Source: Cocos nucifera
Lineage: Eukaryota; Streptophyta; Magnoliopsida; Arecales; Arecaceae
Reading direction: 5' to 3'
DNA length: 64,000 nt
Assembly: GCA_006176705.1 (NCBI GenBank)
Contig: QRFJ01000006.1
Location: 6,743,115-6,807,114, forward strand
The notes below the pieces were generated by a model. The model searched no databases. It was not told the origin of the DNA and was given only the letters and a program-made list of their open reading frames with translations. Both the position numbers and the translations under genes were made by a program. Numbering within the stretch: the stretch's first letter is position 1; the number at the start of each line of letters is the position of its first letter. Positions 10,603 to 22,516 of this stretch are shown piece after piece.

Positions 10603-13492
10603 TGTTGGAAATTGTATTCTAAAATCAATCATTTAGATTGTAGATGATTGAGCTAAATATAATTATACTTAAATTATTAATAAATAAAATTATTATTTTA
10701 TTATTTTCATCATTTTATGCATCTTTCTGTAATGAACTCTTCTGTGATGAAGTTCTTAGGACTATTTAGACTCGACAAAAAAGAATTTATCATTTAGTCC
10801 TCAAAATGTATTTGCAATCAAATGATTCGTTATTATCCAAGATGACAACGTATCGAGTGTAGATCATTATGTGGCATAAGTGTTGGTTGTTCTCTTAATC
10901 AAGAAATATAAAGATACTGTTATGGCATGCAGGTGAAGTGTAGGAATATATTTCACTGAACGTGATCCAACTATGGAGCTCTCTACTATCAAGAGTTGCT
11001 CGCGAAGGATATGGATGTAAATATTCCTTAGATCTGAGATCACCACGGTGACCTGCAAGTAACTCACTGTACTTAGATACCGAACTATCTGAATTTTTAA
11101 TTCAGTGATGGAAGGCTACTAGGTGCAGTCAAGTACTTGGCTTGTCGGTGTGTGACTCAAAATGGAATTATTCCCTCCTAGTGTTGAAGCAAGCACATCA
11201 CTATATTTCAATTTAGGTAACTCTCTATTGGAATGGTCCATGTGATAGACACTAAGTTTTGAAATATACTGTGGATGAATTTTAGGATTGACAGTAAATC
11301 CTAGATCGTCCTTTGAGCATCAAGGTCAAGAGGATGAATTATACGGTAACCATATACCATAGATTCATCGATGTTGCATTGCAATTATTCAACCTATCCG
11401 AACGTCGGGTACTATTGCTAGATGGTCACATCGATTGATACAAAAAATTAGTTTCTATGCTATTGACTTAGGATTCGAACCTATGGGATCACATATAATA
11501 GGAGTTTCTATTTAATCTGATGGCTGATAATAAGTCTCGATGATCTAAGACTCTATGGTCAAGAGTTTTACTGAACTAAAACTTTGACTCCATGTCCGGG
11601 ACTCTCTGATCGAGAGTCCTGATGATCTAGGACTCTGTGGTCAAAAGTTTTACTAGATTGGAACACTTAGACCAAGAGTCTAAGTAGACTGGAACTCTGA
11701 GACCAACTTATTTGAAACTCTCTGATCAAGAATCTCACTGATCTAGGACTCTATGATCGTGAGTTCGATTCGTTTGAGATGCTGGATTCAAGAGTTCCAC
11801 TGGTTTGGGACTCTTCAAGAGTTTCATGTTGATGAAACTCTGTTGCACCGATACCCATCCGATTGGAACTCTATATTTTTATTAAAAGATTAATTAGTAA
11901 TTAAATTACGAATTAGCTTAATTTGATTGAGTGATAAGAATTCGATTAAGTCTGATTGAATTTGATTCGATTGGATTTGACTCGATTTGGTCATGAGATA
12001 ACCTAATCGCTATGAAAGATTTGATCCTGATTTGATCAGGGACTGAACCTAATTAATTTTTAATTTGATTAAAATTTATTGATTTAGGTTAAGCCAAATT
12101 TGGTTGATTTAACCTAATCTAATTAGATCCAAATTAATTGATTTAGTTGTAATCAATAAGGACCAAGTCAAATGAGATTTGAATTTAAATTCTCCCTAGT
12201 GCCCACCATATTTGACTTTTTCACCTTGAGCCACGCCCTCCTCTGATTTTTGCATGAGATTTCTCATGTAGAAAATAATATGCGCCCTTCCTCTCTTCTA
12301 CCTTTGATCTAGTCCAAGGGTTGGACTAGTTCAAACTAAGTTGAATTTTAAATTCAACTTGGTTGGTTTGAAATTTGAAAAACCTAATCTCTTTCTTATC
12401 TATTCTCCACACCTACCTATCTTTTGTCACACATTTTTTTAGATGATTTTAGATTGAGGGTGAGTAGAAGGAGAGTCCTTCTACTCATCATCCTCTGGGA
12501 TAGGCATTGGAAAAGGATAAGACCCTATTTGAATTCAAATACTAGAAGTTGGTTGAAACTAGTTCAACCAATCTTAACCTATCCACTCCACATAGAATTT
12601 CTAGTTATTTTTCATACAATAAATTATGAAATTTTTTTTGTGTGTAGCTTTAGGGGTTACCTTTCCATGGTAAAAATTTGAAAGTGATTAGGCATTGATT
12701 TTGGAAAAAAAAAATCCTAGAGTGAAGGTGAGTAGAATCCTACAACACTTTATTTTTCCTTCATGCCTCTATTCTCTTTTGATTTTTGTATCTAAGGACA
12801 TCCAATTTTTAGGTATGATCTAAAAAGGGTTTATAGATTTGAAAGTCATATTTCTATAAAAATTTATTTCATGAAAAAACTTCATACAGAGAGAGCATGA
12901 GAGGATTTTCAGTGCATCAGGGTTTTTGGGCCAAGTGAAATCCTAGGGTTGGGACCCTGGGTTTGGGTGGAGAGATCGAGTGCTGTGAGCATCGGATCGC
13001 CACCAAATTTAACACACCATTTCGTCATCCTTCAAAACATATGTTTTAATTTCTTAAAGTATCTAAAAGATTAGAAAGAAGATGATCAATTGGATCTATC
13101 GTGATCAACCATTGAAGGTCCAGATAAGGAGCTAGCACTCTAGTGGGGCTGATCGGGATCAGAAATTTCATGTGGACCAACTATAGAGGTCGAATATATG
13201 TGCGACTATGATGTGATACTAAAGCATTATCTGATAAATTTAGATTATAGTGATCAGCTACTCGTGAAAAGATATCGAGTTCTGAACTCGTATCGATCAA
13301 CAGATTCGATTTACTGATCGATCACATTTAAATTTTAAATTATATATTAGCATGCCTAGATCCTGAGTAGAATTTAAATTAATTAGATTAATGTATGTAG
13401 TAGATTAATATTTGATTAATATTTATTTTTGCTGCTATTTTATTTGAAAAAGCTTTTAAAATGCATGCTTAAATCCTACGCGATTTTCTTCA
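10603..13492 (+). repeat. 5' LTR of the copia element
   Basis: The 2890 bp LTR aligns with 18579-21463 along its whole length. It starts TGTTGG and ends TTCTTCA just before the primer site. Around 11530-11850 it contains a minisatellite of ~30 bp units built on GGACTCTNTGATCAAGAGTTC. LTRs of this size are far above the few hundred bases common in copia elements. I found no host gene inside it. Confidence 0.9.
11530..11850. repeat. GGACTCT/GAGTCC minisatellite inside the 5' copia LTR
   Basis: Diverged units of about 30 bp alternate GGACTCTGTGGTCAAGAG with (G)AGAGTCCTGATGATCTAG-like words, giving roughly ten copies. Because each unit contains ACTCT...AGAGT, the array can fold into many small hairpins. 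The same array is present in the 3' LTR at about 19500-19850. Confidence 0.65.
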
Positions 13493-13493
13493 A

Positions 13494-13505
13494 TGGTATT
13501 AGAGC
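13494..13505 (+). other. Primer binding site of the copia element
   Basis: TGGTATTAGAGC one base after the 5' LTR matches the common initiator-Met tRNA primer site TGGTATCAGAGC with one C-to-T change. Confidence 0.75.
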
Positions 13506-15480
13506 AACTGGATTGCTTGACATGTCTAATATGTAATTAAAAATTAAATGTTAGTATATTTGATATGCTTAATTTAGATAACTTAGTAATCGAGAATGAA
13601 TGAGCCATCAAGCCATCCAATCATAAGGGATAAGTATGGTTTAAAGGCCATCTCCTTCCATTTAGTGGGGATCTCTTATATGGTGGTAGAGGTGCCACTG
13701 TGAACTCATTTATTAAGATGAATAGTGAAAGAATTTTAATGATTAAAATTATTTTAATAAAAAAATTAAATATGAATGTATTTTAGAATAAATCTAAAAG
13801 GTTGATTCATAGTTTAATTTTCATTATGTTTTGTTTTTTGTTTAAAACTAGCAATAGATTGTTGTTTGAGAAATGAGCCAACCCATTTCTGAAATAAGTT
13901 GATCTATTTAAAAAATAGAAAATAAAAATCTTTCAAAATTTAAAAACTATTTTTGAAATGTAGAATCCTAACCCATCAGTCCAAAAACTTAATTAAAAGA
14001 ATTAAGTGTTGTCTTCTAGGTTCTAAAATTATGAATTAAAGATCCTAAGACAAAATCATAAGACTGTGGATTAAAGGGTTAGATGAATTAGATCCATTAA
14101 TTAGATTAGAGCTAAGGTTAGTTAAAGAATGTATTAATCTAGAGCAATTGATCAAATCTAATAAAGTATTAAATTAGATTAGGTCAACGACACTCTAGAA
14201 TCAGCTCCAATAGTTGTAGTTGGACAAGTCTATGTCTTTAATTGGACAAAGATGGACTTGATTCATGGCTATGCGGTTAAGCTCAAAATTGCTAGGTTGA
14301 TCAGATTAAATCTAATTAATTGGTTGGTATTCAAGGTAAGTTTAGCAGTCTCGACTAGTGATTTTTAATTGAGAGCTACTCGTACTAATTCGATCTTTGA
14401 CGAGTTAATGATATATCCCTTCCACTGATCTTACTTATCTGACCGACATAGTCGATTGAAATTTGATTAGATCACTTAGTGATTTAGACTGATCCATGTC
14501 ATTAGAAATCAATTTGACTGATTTCAATCAATAAGACTGTACTAGGTGCTTATGGACTTAAATTGATCCTAGTCCTAACTTATTGACTTGATGAAGTCAG
14601 TAGGAGAATTTGACTTGGTGAAGTCAGTAGGAGAAATTTGGTCCATATCCTTTCTATCCTTAAATCACATGTAAACTAAATCTTCTAAATTATTAAGTTC
14701 TTAAAATGACTAAGTTATGAGGATAATCGAATCATAGCCTCCCATTAAGGTGAATAGTAATAAGTCCAATTTTCTGGATAAACATTAGAGGTGCCTTATA
14801 CCTGATGTTTATTTGGATATTGAAATTACTGTATATCATATGATGATTAGGTCACACTCTTTTAATGATGATCAGATTAGCCAGAACTTTTGTCAGATCT
14901 GGTTATCATTGGTTTGATGCATCGAAGTCAATTATGTTCATGGTTGGACCTAACCAGACCTTTTTAATGGAGGCCATAGGCTACTAATTTGGCATCTGAG
15001 GCAAAACTTAATTATTAAAAATTATTTAAAAAAATAATTGGTTATGAACCTACCTATAGATGCACGCAGGTTAGCCAGAGCTTTCCTTAGGCCCATTTGT
15101 AGTCTTTGTGGGTTTCAGTACCCGCTAAGAAGTTAGTATAATTTCTCAAATTGGAGGTAGAGGCCACCAATTCGTTAAAAATAGTGAAAGAATCTTTAGT
15201 TGCCAAGTCTTTAGGATTAATTAATTCAAGTACTAATAAGATTTCATATTTTTTTTTTAGATAATTAGAATGGCTAGAATTAGTCCACTCCATTCACTGT
15301 TGGACAGTGGCAAGTATTTAGGATCTAAGAACAAGGAGTCTAATGTTGACCCTAATAAGGCAGACCAAAAGAGAAATTATCCTCTAAATCCAAATAGACT
15401 GAATAGGAGAAATCAACAAGCGATTGCTGATCAAGGCTGTTATATGATAACACCTAGCAATTTCTTCATATATGATACAT
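13506..15480 (+). pseudogene. Copia gag region, heavily decayed
   Basis: By position between primer site and protease this is gag, but few words survive. The clearest part is 15270-15480, with a basic stretch KADQKRNYPLNPNRLNRRNQ ending in NFFIYDTST, which is where gag meets protease in copia elements. No intact zinc knuckle is seen. Two GGTGAAGTCAGTAGGAGAA-like copies at 14590-14640 are a small local duplication. Confidence 0.5.
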
Positions 15481-15900
15481 CTACCTAGGTATTAGATATC
15501 GAGAGTCTGATTCATATATGCAATTCATTGCATAGACTTTAAATTGATAGAAAATTTGAGAATAGTGATAGATTTCTTAATGTTGGAGATGGAAGTTAAG
15601 TTTTAGTCCTAGTATTGGAAACTCTTAAACTATTTTTCAAAAATAATAGTGTTATTGTAAGTGACTGTTACTATTATCCATCTTTTATGATGAACATAAT
15701 ATCTATTTGGCTTTTGGTCTAAGATGGTTATACTTTTTCAATAAAAAAATATTATTACGATATCATTATGAATAATATCACAATAATGCAAGGACAATTA
15801 AGAAATGATATTTATATTTTATTATAGCCTATTTGTGTAATGTACACATTGAATAAACGATCAAAACTAGATAATGTCACTAATGCTTATCTTTGACATT
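15480..15900 (+). pseudogene. Copia aspartic protease and linker relic
   Basis: After a stop, VLDIESLIHICNS corresponds to the copia protease start VLDTACGSHICNS. The catalytic D-T/S-G-like triad is changed, so activity is unlikely. Stops follow at several places. The CYYYPSFMMNIIS stretch (15665-15705) matches the usual CYYVP...RNIIS segment. Confidence 0.6.
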
Positions 15901-16936
15901 ATAGGCTTGATCATATAAATAAGAATAGAATTACTAGATTAGTCAAGAAACGTATCCTTGACATTGATGATTGTGAATCATTGAATATCTATGAGTCCTA
16001 TCTTCTTAGTAAGATGACCAAATCATTTTTTACTATAAAGGATAAGCGAGCCACTGAGCTTCTAGGTCTAGTATATACTGATATATGTAGACATATGAAT
16101 ACATATGCTAGAGATGAATTTTACTACTTCATTATATTTATTGACGATCTATCTAGGTATATGGATACGTTTATCTTATGAAGAAAAAATTTAATTCATT
16201 TAAAATGTTCAAATGATATCGAAATAAGATAGAAAAATAACTTAAAAGGAGTATTAAAATTCTTCAGTTTGATCGAGGAAGTGAATATCTTTCCAATAAA
16301 TTTTTGAGATATTTAGGAGAGAATGAGATTCTCTCATAATGGACCCCTCCTAGAATACCATAGCATAATGGTGTATTTAAAAGGAGGAATCAAATTCTAT
16401 TGGATATGGTTCGATTCATGATGGGATTTATAAGTCTATCGCTTTCATTTTGGGGTTATACACTAGAAACTACCTATTTTATTTTGAATAATATTTCGAG
16501 CAAGTCTGTTGCAAAGACTCCATATGAGATATGGACTGGACGTAAGTCGACACTCTCTCACTTTAGAATTTGGGGATGTCCGGCTTATGTTAAATATTTG
16601 CAACAAAAAAAGCTTGGACCTAGGTCCGATAAATGCTTATTCATAGGGTATCCCAAGAAAACTAGGGGTTATTACTTCTACCTTACTGAAGAATAAAATG
16701 TATTCGTCAGCAATAGAGCAGTCTTTTTGAAAAAGAAATTTCTTGATGAAGGAACAACTACCTCTAATGTTGAACTTAATGAAGTTCGACAGATGGAAGA
16801 GCTAATACATTCTAGTGAACCTACAAAATTAGATTTAATAAGATCAAATTCAGAGCCTATTGAAATGGTATCAAGAAGATCTGATAGAGTACCGCATCAA
16901 TCGGACAGATACTATAATTTTTTTTATCTGGAATGA
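15900..16936 (+). pseudogene. Copia integrase relic
   Basis: The zinc-binding part reads YRLDHINKNRI...YESYLLSKMTKS; both cysteines of the expected CESCLLGKM word are tyrosines. The core contains RATELLGLVYTDIC and FIIFIDDLSRY (16040-16170). The catalytic glutamate segment reads HNGVFKRRNQ where HNGVSERRNR is normal, so the glutamate is lysine (codon 16379-16381). The C-terminal part keeps SFWGYTLET, KTPYEIWTGRK, RIWGCPAYVK, SDKCLFIGYPKKTRGYYFY and FLKKKFLDEG. The enzyme is dead by both stops and substitutions. Confidence 0.85.
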
Positions 16937-16939
16937 TGA

Positions 16940-18565
16940 TCCTATCGAACTCGATGAGAAGGATGAGGATCCAATCACCTACATGGATGCCATGCAGAGG
17001 TCTGACTACGATATGTGACTGAAAGCCATGGAATCTAAAATGGAGTCCATGAAGATCAATAGTGTATAGACACTAGTTGATCCACCTGAAGGGGTAAAAC
17101 TCATTGGGTGTAAGTAGATTTTCAAAAGAAAATGGAATGTAGATGGAAAGGTGGAGACCTATAAAGTTCATCTGATTGCCAAGGGATATCGTCAGCGTTA
17201 TGGTATTGACTATGATGAGATATTTTTTTCAGTAACAATGCTCAAATTTATTTGGATCATGCTTGCAATAGTGGCATATCTAAACTATGAGATCTGACAA
17301 ATAGATATAAAAATAGCTTTCCTAAATAGAGAGTTGGATGAAGAGGTATATATGATATAGCCTGAGGATTTCACATCCACAGATGAGTCTAAGGTGTGTA
17401 GGTTTCAAAGATCCATCTATGAATTGAAGCAGGCATCGCGAAGTTGGAACATACATTTAGATAAAGTAATCAGAACGTATAGCTTCGTTAAGAATGGAGA
17501 AGAATCCTACATGTATAAATGGGCCAATGGTTCTATTATTGTATTTCTTATACTGTATGTTGATGATATTCTTTTAATCGAAAATGACATCTCTGCATTA
17601 TAGAAAATAAATATTTGGCTGTCATCTCAATTCTCCATGAAGAACTTGGAAGAAGCTTCCTACATCCTAGGAATGAGAATCTATAGGGATAGATCTAAAA
17701 TATTGCTTGGATTATCACAGTCCATGTACATCGATACTGTACTAAAGAGGTTCGGCATGGAGAATTTCAAGAAGGGCTATCTTTCGATAGGTCATTAAAA
17801 TTTTTTTCTTGAAGAGAGATTGTCCGACAACTCCTCAAGAGAGAGAGAACATATGAGTAGAATACCATATGCTTCGATAGTAGGTTCTATTATATATGCC
17901 ATGATGTGTACAAGACCAGACGTGGCATACTCTCTAAAGGTAGTGAGCAGATACCAGTCTAACTCAGGTGAAAGTCACTAAAAGGTTGTGAAGATAATCC
18001 TGAAGTATTTGAGAAATACCAAGGATCAGTGGCTCATCTATAAAGATACTGACTTGAAACTTATGGAATATACTGATTTTAGTTTTTAATCAGATCATGA
18101 TGATAGCAAAAGTATGTCAAATTTTGTGTCTATCCTAAATGATGGAGCGATCTATTGGAAGAGTTTCAAGCAGCATAATGTTGTCGATTCTATGTGCGAG
18201 GCGGAGTATGTCGCGGCATCTGATGCTGCGAAGAAAGCTGTGTGGCTATGAAAATTCATCGATGAGCAGAGAGTGGCATCCTCTTTGGATGGTCTAATTC
18301 TGCTATACTATGACAGCATTAAAGCCATAGCTTAAGCGAAGGTGCCATAGCTCAAGCGAAGGAGCTGAAGGCACATCAGCGTACTAAACATATTCTATGT
18401 TGCTACCATCTTATATGAGAAATCATGGAGCGAGGTGATGTCGATCTTCCAAAGATCGATGGAGAGAAGAATGTGGCCGACCCCTTTACTAAAGCTCTAG
18501 GAATCAAAGAGTTCGTTAATCACAAATATAAGATGGGCATTCGATACTATTCTGAGTGGCTTTAA
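16940..18565 (+). pseudogene. Copia reverse transcriptase and RNase H relic
   Basis: The reverse transcriptase is readable along one main frame with scattered stops: DPITYMDAMQRSDYD, IFKRKWNVDGKVETYK, SIYELKQASRSWN and the catalytic LYVDDILL (YVDD codons 17556-17567), which is intact. RNase H follows with CTRPDVAYSL, YASIVGSIIYAMM, CEAEYVAASDAAKKAVWL and NVADPFTKAL. At 18316-18360 a ~20 bp tandem duplication (GCCATAGCTTAAGCGAAGGT and a near copy) shifts the frame inside RNase H. The final frame ends near 18565. Confidence 0.88.
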
Positions 18566-18568
18566 TCT

Positions 18569-18578
18569 AAGTAAGAGT
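18569..18578 (+). other. Polypurine tract of the copia element
   Basis: AAGTAAGAGT directly before the 3' LTR corresponds to the AAGTGGGAGAT polypurine run common at this place in copia elements. Confidence 0.55.
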
Positions 18579-21463
18579 AGTTAAAAATTATATCCTAAAA
18601 TTAATCATCTAGATTATAGATAGTTAAGCTAAATATAATCATACTTAAATTATTAATAAATAAAATTATTATTTTGACTTTTTTATCACTTTGTGTATCT
18701 TTCTGTAATGAACTCTTCTGTGATGAAATTCTTAGGACTATTTAGACTCGACAAAGGAGAATTTGTTGTTTAGTCCTCAAAACGTGTTCACGATCAAATG
18801 ATTTGTTGTTACCCAGGATGATAACTTATCGAGTGTAGATCGTTATGTGCCATAAATATTGATTGTCCTCTTAACCAAGAAGTATGGAGATACTGTTATG
18901 GCATGCAGGTGAAGTATAGGGATATATTTCACTGAACATGATCCAACTGGAGAGCTCTCTACTGTCAAGAGTTGCTCATGAAAGATATGGATATAAGTAT
19001 CCCTTAGATCTGAGATCATCATGGTGACCTACAAGCAACTCACTGCACTTAGGTATCGAACTACCTGAATTTTTAATTCAGTGATGGAAGACTACTGGAT
19101 GCGGTCAAGTACTTGATTTGTCGGTGTGTGAGTCAAGATGGGATTGACCCTTTCAAGTGTTGGAGCAAGTGCATCACTGTATTTTAATTTAGCAAACCCT
19201 TAGCAGGGATGGTCCATGTGATGGACACTGAGTTTTAAAATATATTGTGGATAAATTTTAGCATTGACAGTAAATTCTAGATCGTCTTTTGAGTATCGAG
19301 GTAAAGAAGATGAATTATACGGTAACCATATGCCATAGGTTCATCGATATTGTATTGTAATTATTCAACTTATCCGGATGTCGGATATCATTGCTAGATG
19401 ATCACATCAATTGGTATAGAAAATTAGTTTTTGTGCTACCGACTTAAGATTCGAATCTATGAGGTCATATACAATAGGAATTTCTACCTAATTTGATGGC
19501 TGATATTGAGTATCGATGATCTAAGACTCTATAGTTAAGAGTTCTACTGGATTGGGACTCTATGATCAAGAGTTCCACTGGACTAGGACTTTGAGTTCTT
19601 CATGTTCGAGACTCTCTAATCGAGAGTCCTGATGATCTGGGACTCTGTGGTTAAGAGTTATATTGGATTGGGACACTATGACCAAGAGTCCTAGTGGACT
19701 AGGACTCTAAGTCCTACTCATTTGAAACTCTTTGATCAAGAGTTCTACTAGTCTGGGACTCTATGATCATGAGTTCGATTTGTTTGGGACACTGGATTCA
19801 AGAGTTCTACTGATTTGGATCTCTTCAGAAGTTTCATATTGATGAAACTCTATTGCCCAGACATCCATCCAATTGAGACTCTATATTTATTGAAAGATTA
19901 ATTAGCAATTTAATTACTAATTAGCTTAATTTGATTGAGCAATGAGGATTTGATTAAGTTCGATTGAATTTAATTCTATTGGATTTGACTCGATCTAGTC
20001 ATGAGATGACCTAATCGCTATGAAAGATTTGATTCTGATTTGATCATAAACTGGATCTAATTAATTTATAATTTGATTAAAAATTTATTGATTTGGGTTA
20101 AGTCTAATTTGATTGGTTTAACCTAATCTAATTAGATCCAAATTAATTGATTTGGTTGAAATCAATTAGGACCAAGTCAAATGAGATTTGAATTTAAATT
20201 CTCCCTAGCGCCTACCATATTTAACTTTTCCACCTTGACCCACGCCCTCCTCTAATTTTTGTATGAGATTTTTTACGTAGAAATGAATGTGTACCCTTCC
20301 TCTCTTCTGCTTTTGACCTGGTCCAAGGGTTGGACCAGTTCAAACTAAATTGAATTTTGAATTCAACTTGGTTGGTTTGAAATTTAAAAAACCTAATATA
20401 TTCCTTATCTATCCTCCACGCCTACATATCTTTTGTTGCATATTTTTTTGGGCTATTTCAGATTGAGGGTGAGTAGAAGCAGATCTTCTGGTTGTCTTCC
20501 TCTTTGATAGGCATTGGAAAAGGATAAGACCCCATTTGAATTTAAATACTAAAAGTTGGTTGAAACTAGTTCAACCAATCTTAACCTATCCACTCCACAT
20601 AGAATTTTTACTCATTTTTCATGCAATAAATTATGAGAATTTTTGTGCGTGAAGCCTGAGGGGTTATCTTTTCATGGTAAAAATTTAAAATTGATTGAGC
20701 ATTTATTTTGGATAAAAAAAAATTTTAGAGTGAAGGTGAGCAGAATCCTACAGCACTTCATATCTAAGGACATACAATTTTTAGATATGATTTAAAAAAA
20801 ATTTATAGATTTGAAAGTCATCTTTCTATGAAAACTTATTTCATAAAAAAACTTCACACAAAGAGGGCATGAGAAGGTTTTCAATGTATCAGGTTTTTGG
20901 GCCGAGTGAAATTCTAGGGTTGGGACCCTAGGTTCGGATGGAGGGATCGAGTGTAGTGAGCATCGGATCGTCACCAAATTTGAAACACCACTTCATCATC
21001 CTTTGAAGCACATGTTTTGATTTTCTAGAGTGTCTAGAAGATCAGAATGAAAATGATCGATTGGATCATTTACGATCAACCATTAAAGGCTCCAAGGAGG
21101 AGCTAGCACTTCAGTGGGGCTGATGGGGATCAGGAGCTCCATGTGGACGAATCATAGAGGTCGGACATATGTGCAACTGCGATGCGATACTAGAGCATTA
21201 TTCGATGAATTCAGATTATGGTAATCAGCTATCCATAAAAAGATATCGAGTTTTGAACTCGTTTCGATCAGCAGATTTGATTTGCTGATCGATCACATTT
21301 AAATTTTAAATTAAATATTAGCATGTCTAGATTCTAAATAGGATTTAAATTGATTAGATCAATGCATGCAGTAGATTAATATTTGATTAATATTTACTTT
21401 TATTATTATTTTATTTGAAAAAATTTTAAAAATGCATGCTTAAATCCTATGCGATTTTCTTCA
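18579..21463 (+). repeat. 3' LTR of the copia element
   Basis: This 2885 bp repeat pairs with the 5' LTR at 10603-13492. Its first base pair is mutated (TG to AG). It ends CGATTTTCTTCA before the CTTTC target duplication. Differences from the 5' LTR are mostly transitions plus small indels, for instance a missing segment near 20760. Confidence 0.9.
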
Positions 21464-22218
21464 CTTTCATGTCCTTCAGCTTTAGGAAGTCCTTCCGATC
21501 GACTGGATCCATCTGACTATTTTCGTTTAGAAGGATATTTGGCTCCCCCCATATTGAAGAAAAACCCCAAGAAGTCGGGGGTGAAACAAAAAAGAATTAT
21601 ATCTTCCAATCATGAAAAGACGATGGAAGACTGGTGGTGAAAGAAAGACCCCTCCTTGGGACAAAATACCATCATTCGTCGGCTTTTGGATGGGACTGGA
21701 GAGCCAAAAAGGGTCTGAACAAAAAAAGCCTAGGGACCGTCTGGGTCAACCGACATAATAAAGCAAAAGTAATTAGGAGCTGAATGGAATTTGGTGCTAG
21801 TTGGGCCGAACATACCCGATATTAGTAAAAAACGTTTCGAATAAACTCTGGAACTGAAAACCTAAGGCCCGACCTAAGGTTTTCTAAGTAAAGGACAATA
21901 AAACTTGATGGAGGTGAAGTCACCTGACCGTTGGGACTAGGGGCCTGCAGTCGAAAGTCCTTCGAAATTTGATATTGATCCCAAAGTCATTCCACAATCG
22001 ACGCTGTCAGCATAGATGCTTCGACCATCGGATCCAACGACGAACTACTACGAATGCCGGCCATATGTGCGACTCGACAAAATAAAAAGAAAAGACAAAA
22101 TGACGTCAGAAAGAAGGTTCAAACTTCGAACTTGAGAGCTAAAAGATGAAAGGACAAGTAGACTTTCCAAAGGCTACTGCTATTGAAAGTGATAAAAGAA
22201 AAATATTCGAAAAGGGTT

Positions 22219-22281
22219 CTATATATATAGGACTCGCCGACAGTTGAGATGCACAAAAACCTCACCAGATGCTAACACGTG
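22219..22281 (-). promoter_or_regulatory. Candidate promoter of the antisense gene (TATA plus G-box)
   Basis: About 155 bases upstream of the antisense ATG (22064) the sequence reads CTATATATATAG at 22219-22230, a good TATA box on either strand. A further ~46 bases upstream is a G-box core CACGTG (22276-22281, within ACACGTGT). Both lie between the antisense gene and the 3' LTR, at the right distance for a plant promoter reading on the minus strand. G-boxes bind bZIP and bHLH factors. That this promoter is active is inference. Confidence 0.45.
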
Positions 22282-22496
22282 TCAGCTGAAAGCCGACTGG
22301 GCATCAAATCCCTCAAGCCCTGTGAATGTGTGATTGCTGATGGTGACCATTGAGATCCCCGAAGCGTAGAATGGCAACCCTATCGAACGTCGCAAAAATC
22401 ATTAGTGGCAGACGACAAAATAAAATTCAAGACGACGTGATGTGTTGACCCCCTACATTTGGTGTATCAAGATAAAATATGAAATCACTGCCCCAA

Positions 22497-22516
22497 ACTT
22501 GGGCATGGGGGGCAAC
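22497..22516 (+). other. Polypurine tract of the Tat1 element
   Basis: The purine-rich run GGGCATGGGGGGCAAC sits directly before the 3' LTR start at 22517. This is where second-strand synthesis is primed in LTR retrotransposons. It is slightly interrupted by pyrimidines. Confidence 0.5.

Larger units (their letters stand above)
10603..21463 (+). mobile_element. Complete but dead Ty1/copia LTR retrotransposon with very long LTRs
   Basis: Two direct repeats of ~2.89 kb (10603-13492 and 18579-21463) flank a copia-type internal region with the domain order gag, protease, integrase, reverse transcriptase, RNase H. The left LTR starts TGTTGGAAATTG, and both LTRs end in CGATTTTCTTCA. The 5 bp before the element (CTTTT, 10598-10602) and after it (CTTTC, 21464-21468) are a target duplication with one mismatch. 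A tRNA-Met-type primer site follows the left LTR, and a polypurine run precedes the right one. The two LTRs differ at many positions, mostly transitions, so the insertion is old. The lineage inside copia is not assigned. Confidence 0.92.
8854..22064 (-). pseudogene. Antisense extra gene of the Tat1 element, gypsy-type 'Transposase_28'-like protein, split by a copia insertion
   Basis: The gene runs on the minus strand, opposite to gag-pol. From ATG at 22064 the translation gives a region with SKDFRLQAPSPNGQV, LRSGLRFPVPEFI, AQLAPNSIQLLITF, WYFVPRRGLSF and DWK-stop-FFFVSPP. This is the pattern of the plant domain called putative gypsy-type transposon (Transposase_28), recalled from family knowledge. 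The copia element (10603-21463) interrupts it, and the frame resumes on the far side with SLITEAVLYDAELGPVPFVG (10595-10526). A 68 bp GT-AG intron (10525-10458) follows, and the frame continues in MHLPTELFEDEVHRIA. Further on come a basic/serine-rich part, a coiled coil (9617-9327, many E/K/L heptads) and the stop at 8854. Several in-frame stops show it is dead. The function of such antisense proteins in Tat elements is not known to me. Confidence 0.7.
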
